Shown: positions 10,893 through 22,799 of the stretch, one piece after another
How the letters are laid out: each line of letters starts with the position of its first letter
How positions within the stretch are numbered: the stretch's first letter is position 1
DNA from: Epiperipatus broadwayi
Taxonomy: Eukaryota; Onychophora; Udeonychophora; Euonychophora; Peripatidae
Direction: 5' to 3'
Length of the DNA stretch: 64,000 bases
Assembly: GCA_028023455.1 (NCBI GenBank)
Contig: JAQFVV010000012.1
Span: 13,036,364-13,100,363 of the forward strand
The notes under the pieces: generated by a model
The model's database searches: none
What the model was told of the DNA's origin: nothing
The model's input: the letters and a program-made list of their open reading frames with translations, nothing else
Program-made: the position numbers and the translations under genes

Positions 10893-11968
10893 CACCTGGG
10901 TATCATTTTACGCGTTAGATAGGTTCCTCAGAAAACACGCGCAAACGAAATCGCGCAAAAATAGATGTAACTTACATTGAAAATGGGGGGATGCGGTCTG
11001 TGATTTTTCAAAATTTGCATAAAAGCAAAGCACCAACGTAAAATTACCTTAAAATTCGCGCAAAAAAAAAAAAAAAAAAATAAGGAAATAAAATATGACT
11101 AATAAAAAAATTCAAATTTGAAAAACATTGATACAAGACAAATTTTTTTTAACTATAATATTTAATTTTATTCTAAATAATATATTTTTATGCATAATTT
11201 ACAGTAAAGTAATTTAATTTTTTTATACACGTTTTAATTATTATAGCTATTTGCCAAAAAACATGTTCATTTGCAAACAACTAGTGCCAACTTCACACTC
11301 ATGTTGTAACAGTGGTTTTCTGGTGACAACGTAATTAGTAATTAATCTTTGAGATGATGATTTTATTAATTATTTATGAAACTAACAACTAAAAATTAAA
11401 TGCTTATTTTTGGCTTTAATTTTCAATTCTGTTTAAAAATCAAATTTCACATTAATTTCAAGTCGCAGTAAGTAATTTTGAAATTGTTAATTACAATTAA
11501 AAATCAGATTTTAATTTTTAATTGTCAAATTTAATTGTGCCCACTGCTATTACTGACCTTTTAAAAATAAAACTTGTGGACACTAAATGATTAATAATTG
11601 ATTATGTTTTTTTTTAAAAAGCAAAAACAGAATGTGATTTAAAATGCAAAAATTAACATGTACAATATTTGAACAAATTTACATTATAATCTTGTAAAAT
11701 TCAATGTGTGTATATATAAAATGTGGAAATTATGATTTTAATTTCATTATTGCATAAAATCTTATTATTATAAAGCACTGAAAATATTGAAATTACTAAG
11801 ATGAAAGTCGAATTCTAATAATGTGTTATTATGTTCAATATAACGTAAGTGCACGAAATTTATTATTTAAAGTAATAGCACATTATCGGAGTTCGACTTC
11901 CGGTAAAACACAAATCGCGTAACTTCGAAATTGTGTTAAATAAGTCCGTGTAAAAAGAGACCCAGGTG
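10893..11968 (+). mobile_element. TA-flanked non-autonomous DNA element, copy 1 (1076 bp)
   Basis: The ends are inverted repeats: left CACCTGGGTATCATTTTACG and, reading inwards from the right, CACCTGGGTCTCTTTTTACA. Each is flanked by TA (10891-10892 and 11969-11970), a TA target duplication as in the Tc1/mariner group. The body has no transposase ORF. It holds a GC-richer subterminal region with GCGCAAA motifs, a poly-A tract, and an internal imperfect hairpin near 11806-11912. A second copy in the opposite orientation lies at 56553-57544 and shares long blocks across its whole length (for example AAGCAAAGCACCAACGTAAA). In that copy the paired LTR shows the empty site, which confirms the ends. 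Superfamily placement rests on the TA duplication alone. Confidence 0.85.
11806..11912. repeat. Internal imperfect hairpin of the TA-flanked element
   Basis: The left side AAGTCGAATTCTAATAATGTG pairs with the right side CACATTATCGGAGTTCGACTT, followed inwards by further pairing (TTATTA.../...TAATAG). The same hairpin is kept in copy 2 at about 56604-56702. Conservation of both arms in two separated copies suggests the fold is an original part of the element, or an older MITE captured inside it. Confidence 0.65.
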
Positions 11969-12365
11969 TATACATAAAAAGTATACATATGAGGTTATTG
12001 CAGAATTATCTAGTGATATATATAAATTATAAGTATCACATCAATTTAAAATAAAATCCTACATATTGAAGTAAAGTCCATTTACAATATAAATTTGGTA
12101 AGCATTTTTAAAACAAACAAAAAAAAATTTCCAGTCAAAAGCAAAAATGTCAAGCACTTTTCTCTTAAAAGGACATTTTCATATTTTTAATGACTTAATT
12201 TTATTATACACATATATTATTATGTATACATACTAAATATATGCAACATAAGGAGTACATATATATTAACTTACAGTAAAAATATCTAGTAATATATTCA
12301 TCAACTATATATGTCAAGTTAAAATACAATATATTTTATTTACATTTTCATTATTATTATAGTTA

Positions 12366-12690
12366 AAAGTAAATAGATAAATTTGTTTTATATTAAATGC
12401 TTTTATTTACCATGCATTAAAAAAAAAAAAAAAATTGTTCCTTCAATCACAAATAAGGTTTTTAAATTTAATTTGAAATAAAAGCATGGAGGGTCCAGAA
12501 ATTAATTAAGTCAATCCTTTATTATGAAAAATAAAAATTGACTTAATCTCTGGTCCTTCCCCCATGCTTTTATTTCAAGTTAAATCTAAAAATCCCAATT
12601 GTAATTGAAGAAACAATTATTTTTTTGTTTTTTTTTTAGTGCACAGCAAATAAAAGTATTTAATATAATTTTTTTTATCTATATTTATCA
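12366..12690. mobile_element. Fold-back (palindromic) element of about 325 bp
   Basis: Two arms of roughly 150 bp are inverted copies. Inner pair: GAAATAAAAGCATGG against CCATGCTTTTATTTC, with TTGACTTAAT/ATTAAGTCAA next to the loop. Outer pair: TTATATTAAATGCTTTTATTT against AATAAAAGTATTTAATATAA. The very AT-rich outer ends make the exact borders uncertain. There is no ORF. The ATGCTTTTAT end motif recurs at the borders of the composite fold-back at 14196-15990. Confidence 0.65.
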
Positions 12691-13313
12691 AAAGATTACT
12701 TTCACAAAATATGTGTTTATACATAAAAAAAGTCCTCCAGTATTACTATTATTACTAAACCCATTTCTAGATTAACCAATACATTGAACTTACATTATCT
12801 AATATTTATGCATATTACAAACAATAAATGTATATATTGATATATCTAATGTCAAAAAAAAGCACTATCATTAATGCTATATATAAAGTTGGAACTAATT
12901 AACTTAAAGGATATTATTTTTGCAAAGGTTGGCTTTTGAACCAAAATATTAACTTCAATTTGATATGCTGCTTTAGTGAAGATGCATAGTTCAGTTTAGT
13001 ATTAATCATATTTGTATGTGTTATTAGAAATTAATATTTATTTCATTTATAATCAGATTACTTACTGATTGGAGTCATAGAGAAACATTACTTAGCTAAT
13101 TAAATGACAGTTTAATTACAATTGTAGAATACATTGATTTAGCACCAAATTCATAATACATATTAGTTACATACTGAATTGTCTGTGTGTATATATTTAA
13201 AATGTAAATAAAGTATTTTAAAATTTCGTGATTACATAGATATTATATGTTTAATTTTTACCCTTCATTATTATATTCACTCTAGAAAAATGTAAATATA
13301 ATGCAAATATCTT

Positions 13314-13953
13314 TTATCATCATCATCAATAGTAGTCTGTCCAATAGACAGGTCCAGAGAGTAGTCACTACATCAGTTCATCCATTCTTCCATTCCATTC
13401 TCTTCCTTGCCCACTTCCTCAATTCCACATAACCCCTTCCATCTCGTATATCATCCAATAATGTCAATCTCTTCCGTCCTTTCTTTTTATTTCCACTCAC
13501 CATTCCTTCCAAAACATCTTTCATTAAACTATAATCTTTTCTTAGTATATGTCCAACCCAGTTTCTCTTTCTCTCTTTGATACTTTCAATCAATCTTCTT
13601 TCCTCATTAACCCTTTTCAAAACTTCTTCATTTATTTTATTCACCCAACTGATTTTTTCCATTTTTCTCCATGTCCACATCTCAAAGCTTCCAGTCGTTT
13701 CTTAATTCTATTACTCAATGGCCATGTCTCACAACCATACATTAATACACTCCACACATAACATTTAATTAATCTTTTCCTTAATTCTCTTCCCATAGGT
13801 CCACAAAATATCTTCTTTCTTTTTACAAATGTCACCTTTGCCAATGCTATTCTTCTTTTAACTTCATCTTCACTTCTTCCAACCTCACTCAACCAACAAC
13901 CCAAATATCTAAATCCCTTCACCTGCTGCACCATGTCATCATGGATTCCAATT
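13314..13953 (-). pseudogene. 5'-truncated LINE: C-terminal end of endonuclease-reverse transcriptase
   Basis: Two minus-strand frames together give the C-terminal part of a LINE ORF2. The first includes GFRYLGCWLSEVGRSEDEV and SVLMYGCETWPLSNRIKK, the conserved YLG and S-V-L-x-Y-G-C-E-T-W segments after the polymerase core. After a frameshift near 13660 it continues with RKRNWVGHILRKD and GRKRLTLLDDI. It ends in a TGATGATGATAA-type 3' tail at 13314-13330. A 12-bp target duplication TGCAAATATCTT (13302-13313 and 13954-13965) brackets it, showing target-primed insertion into the LTR of element A. The catalytic core is missing because of 5' truncation. An RTE- or L2-like affiliation is likely but not settled. 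Confidence 0.85.
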
Positions 13954-14195
13954 TGCAAATATCTTCGAATGATATTAAAAGATAATGTAGACAATTGAGC
14001 TCAGATTATGCAGGAAAGACTGACATAAATCCTGCAATGGTCTACTCAGAAAGTACTGATATATTAAATATATATGTAATCATTGGCAGGGTTGGCTAAA
14101 TAATAAATTACAATTATGGAATCTTATCTACACAAGATATATATCTCTGTGTGCAAAAACCCCCACAGTTAATGGTAACACATATATATAAAGAC

Positions 14196-15990
14196 TATAT
14201 TAAATGCTTTTATATTATCTTGCCCTGTCATGTTTCTAAGAGAATCATTTTTTAATTTTTTAACAAAGAAAGAAATCTGTTCCCCTTTACAACTTTGAAT
14301 TCCCACTTTATCAAAAAAAAAACCATTACCAACTGAGCCAATGAAAATATTACAGTTGTAGTTTAAAATTTTGTTAATATTAATTTATTTAATTAATTAA
14401 AAATAAATATTTTCCATTAAAATATGAATTATTCTTCTGAAATAATTAATATTTCATAAATATTTTATGAAACAAATAATAAATGTGTAAAAAACATTAG
14501 AGAATTAATTATGTTTTTTTCATTTCCAAAATCAAAACTAAAAAATAAACTGTCAAAATTGTTGATAGCAGGCATTCTCTTGTGAAGAGAACAAGAAACA
14601 TAATAAAAAACATGATTAAAAGAGACTAGTGAAGAAAATTCTTTTATTTAAATTGAAATTGTTTTATTTATAACTAAAAAGTAAAAAAAAAAGTCTTTTT
14701 AAATTATGCTTCTATGTACAGAGCTGATTAAAAAATAAATAAATAAAATAATCCAAATAAAAAATATTTTGTGTTGTTTCAGAAAAGTATTTAAAGCCAT
14801 AAAAATCAAAAAGACCTCAAATGCTTTAATATAATGACACATTTTTTAGTCAGATTACTTTTTAGTTGACTGTTTACATAAAAGCATTACCAGAAAGGAA
14901 TAAACCTTCACACTTCTGTTTTGCTGTATAAATTTAACTCAGGACTTGATTCTATTATTGCTTTAGAATTCAATTGACAAATAAATTGTACAAAATTAAT
15001 TCATATTTCACAGAAGAAAGAAATTTTGAATAAACTCTAACATCAAGTGGTTCTGTTCTTTCAAAACTCTTATTTACAGGCGAGTGCATGTAAAATTCAC
15101 ACAGCATAACTACCACATATGTGAAGGTTTATTTCCTTCTGATTGGTTACAGATAAATACTGCACTGAATAAATAATTATTGATTTACATAAAAGCATTA
15201 TAATAATCACATAAATGTTTTGGATATTCATACAAAAAAAGTAATGTATATAATTTAAAGTTAGCTTTCATTAATGCTTAGTATGCTTTCAGTATTTAAA
15301 TATCATAATCATCGTAATCTTATTTTTTTAGTGTCTGAGTTTTTATATACACTTGAAAATTATTTTAAAACATTTAAATGTATTTATTTAATATTCAAAG
15401 ATATTTAAATCCTTTCAAAGAGTCCACTTCTTTGAATGGGATATGCTTGTATCTACCTTTTCTGTTTACTGAGAACCAGTCTTTCACTAAAGCCTAAGAC
15501 TATTTAATCTTTTATTTTCTGTCTTTCGTCTCAATGCATACTATTCCAATTCTAGAAAAATCAAATTTATGGCCAGAATTTTGTTTATGGTCCATAAACA
15601 TTGAAGAATATTCACTACTCTTATATCCTGTATTGTATAGGTATTTATGCTGGGCTAGTTTCATTGAGATTTACCTCTGATTCCTCATAATTTGCGAACC
15701 TATACATAGCACAGTTGCATTAAATTTTGAAGACAATTTAAATATCTTTGAATATTAAATAGATAAATTTAAATGTTTTTAAATATTAATTATCAAGTGT
15801 ACATACAAACTTGGAATACTAAAAAAGTGAGATTGCTATGATTAAATGCTAAATATCGAAAGCATGCTAAGCATTAATAAAAGCTAAGTTTAAATTACAT
15901 AGACTACCTTTTTTATATAAATTTCCAGAACATTTATGTTAATATTACAATTTTCCAGAAAAAAAATATTTGGTTCATATAAAAGCATTA
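14196..15990. mobile_element. Composite fold-back insertion in the 5' LTR of element A
   Basis: The segment interrupts the LTR between blocks that are adjacent in the 3' LTR. It starts near AATGCTTTTATAT and ends near ATATAAAAGCATT, an inverted pair. Internal copies of TTTACATAAAAGCATTA at about 14874 and 15185 suggest that two units merged. The right part is a clear fold-back: arm about 15200-15410 (AAAGTTAGCTTTCATTAATG, TTCAAAGATATTTAAAT) against arm about 15735-15955 (CATTAATAAAAGCTAAGTTT, ATTTAAATATCTTTGAA), with a 320-bp spacer. The left part has a second inverted pair (AATAAACCTTCACA at about 14900 against TGTGAAGGTTTATT at about 15120). No ORF is present. Exact ends are uncertain by some 10 bp. 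Confidence 0.65.
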
Positions 15991-16234
15991 TTAAAAAATA
16001 TCTTTTTTAAAAAAATATTTAATTATTATGTTGTGAATAAGTTAATTTAGACATTTACAGATTATAATAGATTATAGATATACAAAATAATTTCTAATTG
16101 TTTATTCTTTTATTTATACACATTTATTGGCATGTAAATAAATTTGTGTTGCTAAGTTTAAATTATCAAATTTGTCTCTTTTAATAAAGTTATTAATGCT
16201 AACTAATAGGTGTTAAGAGAATATTCCCAAGACA

Positions 16235-19200
16235 GTTTGGCTACAGTCAATGGTTGAAAAGTCTGAATAGAATTACAGAAAAATGTCACACAATTGAGAG
16301 TTCTTTTTTATTTAAAAACAAACAATAGCAGAATCGCACAGTTATGACTATAGCACGATAAATTATGCAAAAAAGTGAAATGGATCATTTTCATAACTGA
16401 ATAATCTGCATAATTTGATATAAACAATTCTTTAGCTTGGAAAATGTATCAACAGAATCAAAGATCACAATGTTAAAAAAGCTAAGCTTATATTGCTTTC
16501 CAGGAAAAATATATTGCAAATGGCAAAACAACTACATGACCCCAAAATCCTCAAAAGGTATTCCATATAAGGAATTAAAAGACAAGTTCAATAAATTATT
16601 TGCAGTTATCAACTAAATGGGTGGCATATCTAAAATTAAGAAATAGAAAACAGTCACAAATCCAAAATGTTAAAATGTTTTGCACAGGAAGGAACATTGG
16701 AGAATGCTTCAGAATTTCAAGCTACAATGTATTTGTGTAATGCCCAATAGCTATTAATAAAACATATTGATTGTTTGAGCGATAGGAGCTCAAAATATGT
16801 TTTAATTGATTATTGCTGTTGCAAAAAGGTTATGCAAAAAAGTACTGCAAATTTAGAAAAGAAAAATGTAGTTGTCTATAGTTTAAATGTCATTTTATGA
16901 TATTTAGTTCATGCTTGCCAAAATAAAAGATACAAAAACTAAGTTAAGTTTGGACTTTAAATCATGGGGAGGCAGTGTAAGAAAAAATAATATTTAAGAA
17001 GATTAATGATAATGAGAATGGTTGTATTCTATTGGATGTTATTATCTATGAACTAAGAACTACTATAAAAATGGTTAGTGAAACTGGTTTATTTTTGTTA
17101 TCACAGAAAGATTGATCTAAAATTAGTGATAAAAATAAAATAAAATTGACACTTGGGATAACAGATATCACAACCATAGATATTAATGAGAATAAAATAA
17201 ACTTTTGTGACAAAGTAATTGTATCTGTTAAAATTAATTCTAGAGTCAAATTTCTATCACTGTATACTCTTGATATAAACTAGAATTTGTATCAACATTA
17301 TTAGGCAATACAGTTGGAAGAAGAGATCACTAATAAGTTCCTACATTTGTTTAATTCAGGATCAGCTGAATTAAAATTGTGATTGGTGGATATTGAGGTC
17401 CAACCCAATGTGTATAAACCAAATAAGGTACAATTTGCTTTAAAACCCAAGCTTCAAAAAATCATTATAGATAGGTTAACATGAATTTTGATCCCAGTGA
17501 AATACTCATCATCAGATACACTAGTTGCTGTGATCATAAAGTCAGATAGTTTGTCTATGAAAACTACCACATTACATTAACTTATTAAAAACATTTATCC
17601 TGCTTCAAATGTGCACAAAGTATTAGAATCACTACAGAACATGTTGTTCTTCATAAAGATTGATTTGAAGATCTATCTTCCACCAGATTCCTGTTGTGAA
17701 AGGAACTGCTGAATTGTTAACTCTAACTGCCCATCTGTAACTTTTTAAATGCAATAAGCTAACTTAAGAAATTATGGTTGTTCTTAACATATTTATTACA
17801 AGGCATAGAAGAAATTATCCTTTATTTGAATGACATATTGATTATCACCCAAGCAGAGTGTGAGATAAAAATGTACTAAAAGTTTGATTGAAATTGGAAA
17901 AATTATGAGCAAAGATTAATATGTCAAAATGCATTCAAGTAACCTCTGGGATTAAGTTTCTCAAACATGTAATAAACCAAAAGGGAAAATACACCAACCC
18001 AGAAAAAGTTTAAGCAATAAAAAATACTGCAAGACCTAGGAGTGTAAGGATTTACATGTGTTCTTAGAGTTACTAATCTTTTTAAAGAATTTTCTTTTAG
18101 GAAAGTCGCATATCATAACATTTTATATAAATTACTGCTAAAATAATGGAATTGGATTAATTAGCATAATTTAGCTTTCAAAAAAATGAAAAAATTCTTA
18201 AAATCTAAACAAAAAGTGATAACAATTAATGCTTTGTAATATAGAGTCAAAACTATCATTTCACACCACTGTTTTAGAAAACATCCAATAACCTCAGTCA
18301 GCTTGAAAAAAGAGCCTCAGCTATTGTCTTCACTAAAAACTTTCAACAACATATATGTAGATGCAAATTTCTGATTGTTGGATATATTTATTAGTGGTCT
18401 ATGATTATAAAAATGGTTTACAAATCCAGCAAAAAAATTGGCCATGCAGATGCCTTATCAAGCTTACTGAATACTCACAAGTCTTAATAAAAATTTACAG
18501 AAATAAACTACATAGACTCCATGAATTTTAAAACATTGACAAGTTCTAATATTATAAATTGAATTAGAAATGATCTCAAATATAAAACTTTACAAAACTG
18601 GATAAAGTACAGATGGCCAAAATATTGACCAAAGTACACAGCAAGACCTACTTATAATACATGTAAAAATCTGTTTACATACAATGTTTGCATTCTTATA
18701 ATTAACTGCATACTTACACCTTCCAAAGGCCAAAACGAAATGCTTAATAACTATATTAGCAAGACCATATGTGTGGTGGCTTAATATGAGCTAAAAGATA
18801 CAGCAGACAGCGGAGAATTGTTTAGAATGCCAATCCATAGCAACTTCCTTCCAAAAGGATTGGAAATGTGGTCAAACTCTATGGAGCCATGGATGAGACT
18901 ACATTTAGATCATGCCAGATGAATGAATAATTAAATCCTTTTAATTGCAATAGATTCTTACTCCAAATGCATAAACTATAATCTCATCAAAAATACAAGC
19001 ACTGAATATACCTATTAAGACACTAAAAGAAATCTTCACAAGCCAAAAACATCTGGAAAACATTGTGACTGCCAACAGATGTTTTTGTATCACAGATGTT
19101 TAATAATTTTTTAGCTTATAGGGGAATATACCAGGTTTTGACACCACCTGTACCATCCTCAGTCTAATAGTTTAGGCAAAAAGGCAGTTCAACATCTTAA

Positions 19201-19741
19201 ATTGATGTAGAATAAAACAGCATACCAGAATATAAATGAAGATGCTAACTGATACAATAAAATTTCAACATTTTACATTGTGTATGTTGTCAATAAAGAA
19301 TCCAGTAAAATTAGTTAATACATCAAAAATTTTGCACATATCTGTTCAAATTATTAACAGCTAATAACAACATAATTATTGAAAATAATTTAAACCACAA
19401 AAATTTTAAAGTCAGCAAGCAAGTTTGGATTACAGACATTTTAAGAAAAAAATAATTTCCTGGTGTGATAATAAAAATTTTGGTTAAAAAAATCAGTATT
19501 AATTGAAAAATGAAAAACATATAAGGAGACATAGCCTCACCTGTGTCTAATTATCAATAAATTAATAAAAAAAGATACTAGTGAAAATTTTTTAATCAAC
19601 AACAACTTGATCAAGAAATAACAACTGATCAGGATGAATAAGAATCATTACTTCAAAAGCCTGGGTAAATTGTCAGAAACCCCACATGTTTTAGACATAT
19701 TTTTGTAATTTCAAGGATTATTTCTAGAGTGAGGAGAGAAG
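16235..19741 (+). pseudogene. Element A gag-pol remnants (RT, RNase H, integrase)
   Basis: All frames are broken by many stops, but the domain order is readable. A zinc-knuckle-like Cys cluster lies at about 16812-16850. Reverse transcriptase pieces lie at about 17630-18010: FFIKIDL, a decayed strand of the fingers/palm; LNDILIIT in place of the YLDDILI box, so the first catalytic Asp reads Asn; and an HVINQKGKI block. RNase H carries the HADALSSLLNT end at about 18448. Integrase pieces include EPWMRLHLDHA at about 18884 and a HPQSN...GKKAVQHLK block at about 19150-19200. This is the classic Ty3/gypsy order (RT, RNase H, integrase). It cannot encode a working protein. Confidence 0.75.
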
Positions 19742-20379
19742 TGGACTATCTGTACATGTATTTATATAAAAAGTTCATTAAAATTTTATGACTATGTATA
19801 GATAGTGCATATTTAATGTTCCCCTTTCTTATTATAATTCACTCTAAAAAAACTTACACACAATCCAATTATTTTTGAATATTATTAAAAGATAATATAG
19901 GCAAATGAACTCAGAATATGAAAAAAAAACTGTGCTTTTAATTCATAGCCAAGAGAGGGTAATTTACTGCCTTTGTTTACATATACATTAAACTATGTTT
20001 AATTTAAAGTTGATATACTAAATATATGTAATCATCAGCAGGGTTGACTGAATAATAATTGATCATTATGGAATTGTTGCATATACAAAATATACAATAT
20101 TTCTGTGTGTAAGACACCACAGCTAATGCACACAGGTATATAAATTATATTTCAATACTATGCTTGTAAATAAATTAATTCATATATCTATAGATTATAA
20201 TGGAATATAAAGGATTACAAAGTAATTTCTAATTATCATTTATTCTTTTATTTATATACATTTATTGGAAAAGTGATTAAACATGGTGTGTTAAGTTTAA
20301 ATTGTGTGAGTTTTTCTTTTTTAATAAAGTTTTTGATGCTATCCAACAGGTATTGAAAGAATATGATCAAGACATAACA
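19742..20379 (+). repeat. 3' LTR of element A
   Basis: It starts TGGACTATCTGTACATG after the purine tract and ends GACATAACA next to the CATAC target duplication. Unlike the 5' LTR it is uninterrupted, so it preserves the pre-insertion sequence at both insertion points. Sequence divergence between the two LTRs is substantial, indicating an old insertion. Confidence 0.8.
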
Positions 20380-20384
20380 CATAC

Positions 20385-22132
20385 ATAAAATAAAAATATT
20401 GATATTGCTTAATCATAATAAGTGATGAGTTTGATTATCAAAATCCAGATCTTAGAGACTTTTCTATTATTTTATGACATTTTGCCAATATTTGCATTTT
20501 CACAGCAGCTTTTGTTTCAATTTCATATGTTTTACTTGTGACAAGGGGTGTAATTCTGTTTACTAATGCATGTATTTGTACATGCATTATTTCATATTAT
20601 ATATATTATCATTTACTTAATAAATTTATAGTTAAATTACTTAATAAATATAATTATGTAAGTATATATGCCTTACTTAACTATGTGTTGAACATGCACC
20701 ATATTTGTAGTTACACTATGTGTACTCATTACAGTAAATGAAAGATAGAGTAGTTACATATAAAAATGGAATATATTAAAATTAGTAAATCACAAATAGT
20801 ATGATTTGATATGCATATCTAATAAAATGAGATTGATCACTGAAGTCTGATTCTTACACCTTTATTCATTATTTTATTTAAAAAAATAATACAAAACTAA
20901 CAGCTATTTTGTAATCCATTGATATTTTACATGAACAACATATTTGTAACTGGTAATGTTTTTCAAATGGATGACTAAAGTGGTTGCCATACAATTTAAA
21001 CCTAATTAAATTTCTATGGACTTTTTTTTATAAAAATATGTTAGTAAACTAATTTTGTAACATAAACTTTCTTATTAAGTTATTTTTACAATATAAACTC
21101 AGGATTCTGAGAATTTTGAAAAAATCATTTTGACAAAGTATGCCAACATCCTATAAAATATGATAATATACAATGCAAAATGTTTTATGTGTTTTCATAA
21201 ATGCATCATAAAAGCTGAGATCACATTGGATACTTAAAAATATCATTAATCCTAAAAAGACCTCGCCCAGTTTCCATGATAACATTGTTATTACATATAT
21301 GTACCATTCCAGTAAAAACATAACCTATATGTAGAAGCAATATAAACTTGATCAAAAATGAATTGAAAGAAAAATAATTATAAATAATATAATTATATAT
21401 ATATACAAACATTCTATATATTAAAATTCTATTTACCCAATGTCAATAAAATTTTCATTCATTACATTTATTTATAAATTGTTTGTTTCCAATAATTGTT
21501 ATTATTTAAAATATGTCATTTTAATAACCTTACTTTTCATTTTCTAAAAAGATAAGAATAAACTTATGAAAATAAGTTTTAAATTATATTTTATAATGAA
21601 AATAAATACCATTAAATTTAATTTTTGATTTAACCTAAACTAATACAAGTACTTAGATATTCTACATCTATCAAAATTCTCTGGTTGTTAGAATTTTTGC
21701 TAAATTAACTATTGATATTTTTTTTTTGTCAAGCTATCTATAATTTTGATTTTTAATCCAAAATTTTAATAATATTTTTAAGTTTGTTTTAATTTTAAAG
21801 TTTGCTTTTCAAAAAACATATTTACTTATTGTGCTGAAAATTGTGATCCACTTTTTTTACAACAGAAACACAATAAAAATAAATAATTAATAAAGTGAAT
21901 AAAATTTAATGAATATTTTTCAAATTAAATATTAAAATAAAATTATTAGGAATAAACTCTTTTACTAAAAATATGATATCCAAATTATTAGAAACTAATG
22001 TTTTTAATTTATTTAAAAACAACTGTCAGAATATCTATAAAATATACCATAGATCTTTATCTAAAAAACAAATCACTTATAAATCTAAAACACACCATTA
22101 TAAACATATGTTAACTATAATCATAAACTTAC
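20385..22132. other. AT-rich intron sequence, nothing recognised
   Basis: No exon, LTR, inverted repeat or protein remnant was found on either strand. TA repeats occur near 21360-21420. Confidence 0.55.
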
Positions 22133-22161
22133 TTTAATCGCTGACTTTCTAGCATTTAATT
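22133..22161 (-). CDS. Host coiled-coil gene, 29-bp micro-exon
   Basis: Acceptor TTTTTTAG|AA and donor ATTAAA|GTAAGT enclose 29 bases. With the single base carried over from the exon at 22253-22334 they read E-LNARKSAIK. Phase in is 1 and phase out is 0, matching both neighbours exactly. The intron to the upstream exon is only 91 bp, much shorter than the others. The exact phase agreement of such a short exon is the main support for it. Confidence 0.7.
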
Positions 22162-22252
22162 CTAAAAAAAAAAGTTATGATTTTTTTTAAAAAAAAAGAA
22201 GAAGCAATAAATATGTTTATAAAATAAATAAATAACTCAGAACTTTATTTAC

Positions 22253-22334
22253 CTTGATATAATTTTAGATTTAGTGCTTCTAATTTTTCTTTATTTTCTG
22301 ATTCATTTTGAAGCTGAACTTGTAATTCTTGGAG
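22253..22334 (-). CDS. Host coiled-coil gene, exon
   Basis: An 82-bp exon between acceptor TTTTTAG|CTC and donor ATCAAG|GTAAAT. It encodes 27 codons, beginning LQELQVQLQNESENKEKLEA, plus one base. Leu at regular heptad-like spacing among Gln, Glu and Lys marks a coiled coil. It joins in phase 0 to the exon at 29934-30032 upstream and in phase 1 to the micro-exon downstream. Codon choice is as AT-rich as the surroundings. Confidence 0.8.
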
Positions 22335-22799
22335 CTAAAAATATATATTTATAACCTTTCATTCATTCATTAGTTGTCTACCAAAATAAATATGACCATT
22401 TTAACACCAAAACAAAAAAAAGGTGAAAGAAAAACAAAAAATAAAAATAAAATGCTAAAAATACATTTTAACTATGTGGAGATAATATTTTACTAATTAA
22501 TAAAATACAAGTTATGAATAATATTTAGAATGAATTTAATAAAAAAATATATATTTAATTTATAAAAGTTTAATTTGAAGTTAAAATAGATAGATGTAAA
22601 AATTAAAGCAGACAATGATAACAAAATTCTATTAAACATTTCATTAAAGAATATAAATTAAAAAAAATAATTCCTACAGATTCACAACAAGCATAAATAC
22701 AAAAGATAGTAGTTATTAAAAACTTTAAATATAAAAATGATAAATATAATATAGTGTAACCGGACCTCCGTACAACCCCTTTATTACCTCAGTTGTAAC

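Larger units (their letters stand above)
13175..16234 (+). repeat. 5' LTR of element A, split by two insertions
   Basis: Three blocks match the 3' LTR in order. 13175-13313 matches the start (ATTATATTCACTCTAGAAAAA against ATTATAATTCACTCTAAAAAA). 13966-14195 matches the middle (GGCAGGGTTGGCTAAATAAT against AGCAGGGTTGACTGAATAAT). About 16010-16234 matches the end (TTTAATAAAGTTATTAATGC). The gaps between blocks are exactly the inserted LINE and composite fold-back. Confidence 0.8.
13175..20379 (+). mobile_element. LTR retrotransposon A (Ty3/gypsy type), degenerate
   Basis: The element is bounded by LTRs that start TG and by a perfect 5-bp target duplication CATAC (13170-13174 and 20380-20384). 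The 5' LTR (13175 to about 16234) was expanded by two later insertions; the 3' LTR is 19742-20379. The internal region 16235-19741 carries stop-ridden gag-pol remnants in the order zinc-knuckle-like region, reverse transcriptase, RNase H, integrase. A purine-rich tract GAGTGAGGAGAGAAG precedes the 3' LTR. It lies in an intron of the host gene, antisense to it. The 5' LTR ends GACA where the 3' LTR reads GACATAACA, so a few terminal bases were lost. Confidence 0.85.

Noticed and set aside
10765-10980. 71-codon open frame at the left edge of the TA-flanked element
   Set aside because: It crosses the element terminus at 10893, so it cannot be an original gene; the residues are low-complexity.
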